A stretch of 31,933 bases of DNA. Source: Mageeibacillus sp. UBA5436. GTDB taxonomy: Bacteria > Bacillota > Clostridia > Saccharofermentanales > DTU023. The notes under the pieces are model-generated. The model searched no databases and was not told the origin of the DNA. It saw only the letters and a list, made by a program, of their open reading frames with translations. The position numbers and the translations under genes were made by a program. Location of the stretch: contig DIRM01000017.1 of the NCBI GenBank assembly GCA_002427545.1, forward strand, positions 1-31,933, written 5' to 3'. Below are positions 31,840 through 31,933 of the stretch, piece by piece; within the stretch, counting starts at the first letter, position 1, and every line of letters starts with the position of its first letter.

Positions 31840-31864
31840 CATTTTTCTCAAATCATAGTAGAAT
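31836..31864 (+). promoter_or_regulatory. Candidate promoter of tRNA-Arg(CCT)
   Basis: -35 TTTTCA (31836-31841), 17-base spacer, -10 TAGAAT (31859-31864). The -10 is identical to that of the tRNA-Arg(ACG) gene at the left end; the -35 is weaker. Confidence 0.45.
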
Positions 31865-31877
31865 AAGTCTGTGATTC

Positions 31878-31933
31878 GTCTTCGTAGCTCAGCAGGATAG
31901 AGCGTCCGCCTCCTAAGCGGAAGGCCCCGGGTT
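31878..31933 (+). tRNA. tRNA-Arg (anticodon CCT), truncated by the window edge
   Basis: Acceptor 5' strand GTCTTCG (31878-31884), D arm GCTCAGCAGGATAGAGC, anticodon stem TCCGC/GCGGA around loop CTCCTAA with anticodon CCT at 31912-31914, which decodes AGG. The sequence ends inside the T arm, so the 3' acceptor strand is not visible. Confidence 0.93.

Overview
The window is a low-GC chromosomal segment, most likely from a member of the Firmicutes (class Clostridia). The evidence is the gene order cysS-mrnC-rlmB-sigH-like sigma factor, a SAM-I riboswitch with intrinsic terminator on metK, strong AGGAGG-type ribosome binding sites, a Flp1-like pilin with a Tad ATPase, and an orphan sodium-pump decarboxylase beta subunit. 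I cannot name the species. It is bounded by two different tRNA-Arg genes: ACG at 107-183, and CCT, cut off by the right edge, from 31878.

Layout. 107-222: tRNA-Arg(ACG) with its own promoter and a probably bidirectional terminator. 320-5040 (minus strand): cysS, mrnC, rlmB, a SigH-like sigma factor and a lipoprotein, tightly spaced and probably one operon. 5041-5324: a gene-free, comparatively GC-rich and hairpin-rich stretch behind a good minus-strand promoter. It may be a cysS leader or a separate RNA; I could not identify it. 5325-7655 (minus): comF and metK, with a SAM-I riboswitch ahead of metK. 7863-12801 (plus): a compact Tad-type secretion/pilus operon (TadZ-like protein, TadA ATPase, a fused TadB-TadC platform protein, a 60-residue Flp1-like pilin, and an FHA protein). 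It meets upp (minus) tail to tail with only 4 bp between. 13867-19701 (minus): a THUMP-domain RNA methyltransferase, a small unknown, an OadB-type sodium pump subunit, an AIM24 protein, and a zinc-ribbon membrane protein with three 34-residue tandem repeats.

19861-26349 (minus) is the most distinctive part. An 822-residue sensor has a solute-binding-protein-like outer domain, seven membrane helices and a decayed kinase end. It overlaps an intact membrane/PAS histidine kinase, which overlaps a NarL-type response regulator; a second, very similar regulator follows. The set is flanked on both sides by small stand-alone receiver-like proteins that have lost the phosphorylation machinery. A 30-bp promoter-like element occurs three times, ahead of both receiver-like genes and ahead of the second regulator, which suggests one co-regulated signalling module.

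26538-31735 (plus): argC-argJ-argB-argD-argF, a complete glutamate-to-citrulline operon using the acetyl cycle. It has a clear promoter and a candidate ArgR box over the transcription start, and is followed by a terminator region and tRNA-Arg(CCT).

All calls come from reading sequence and recalled family motifs; no database search was run.
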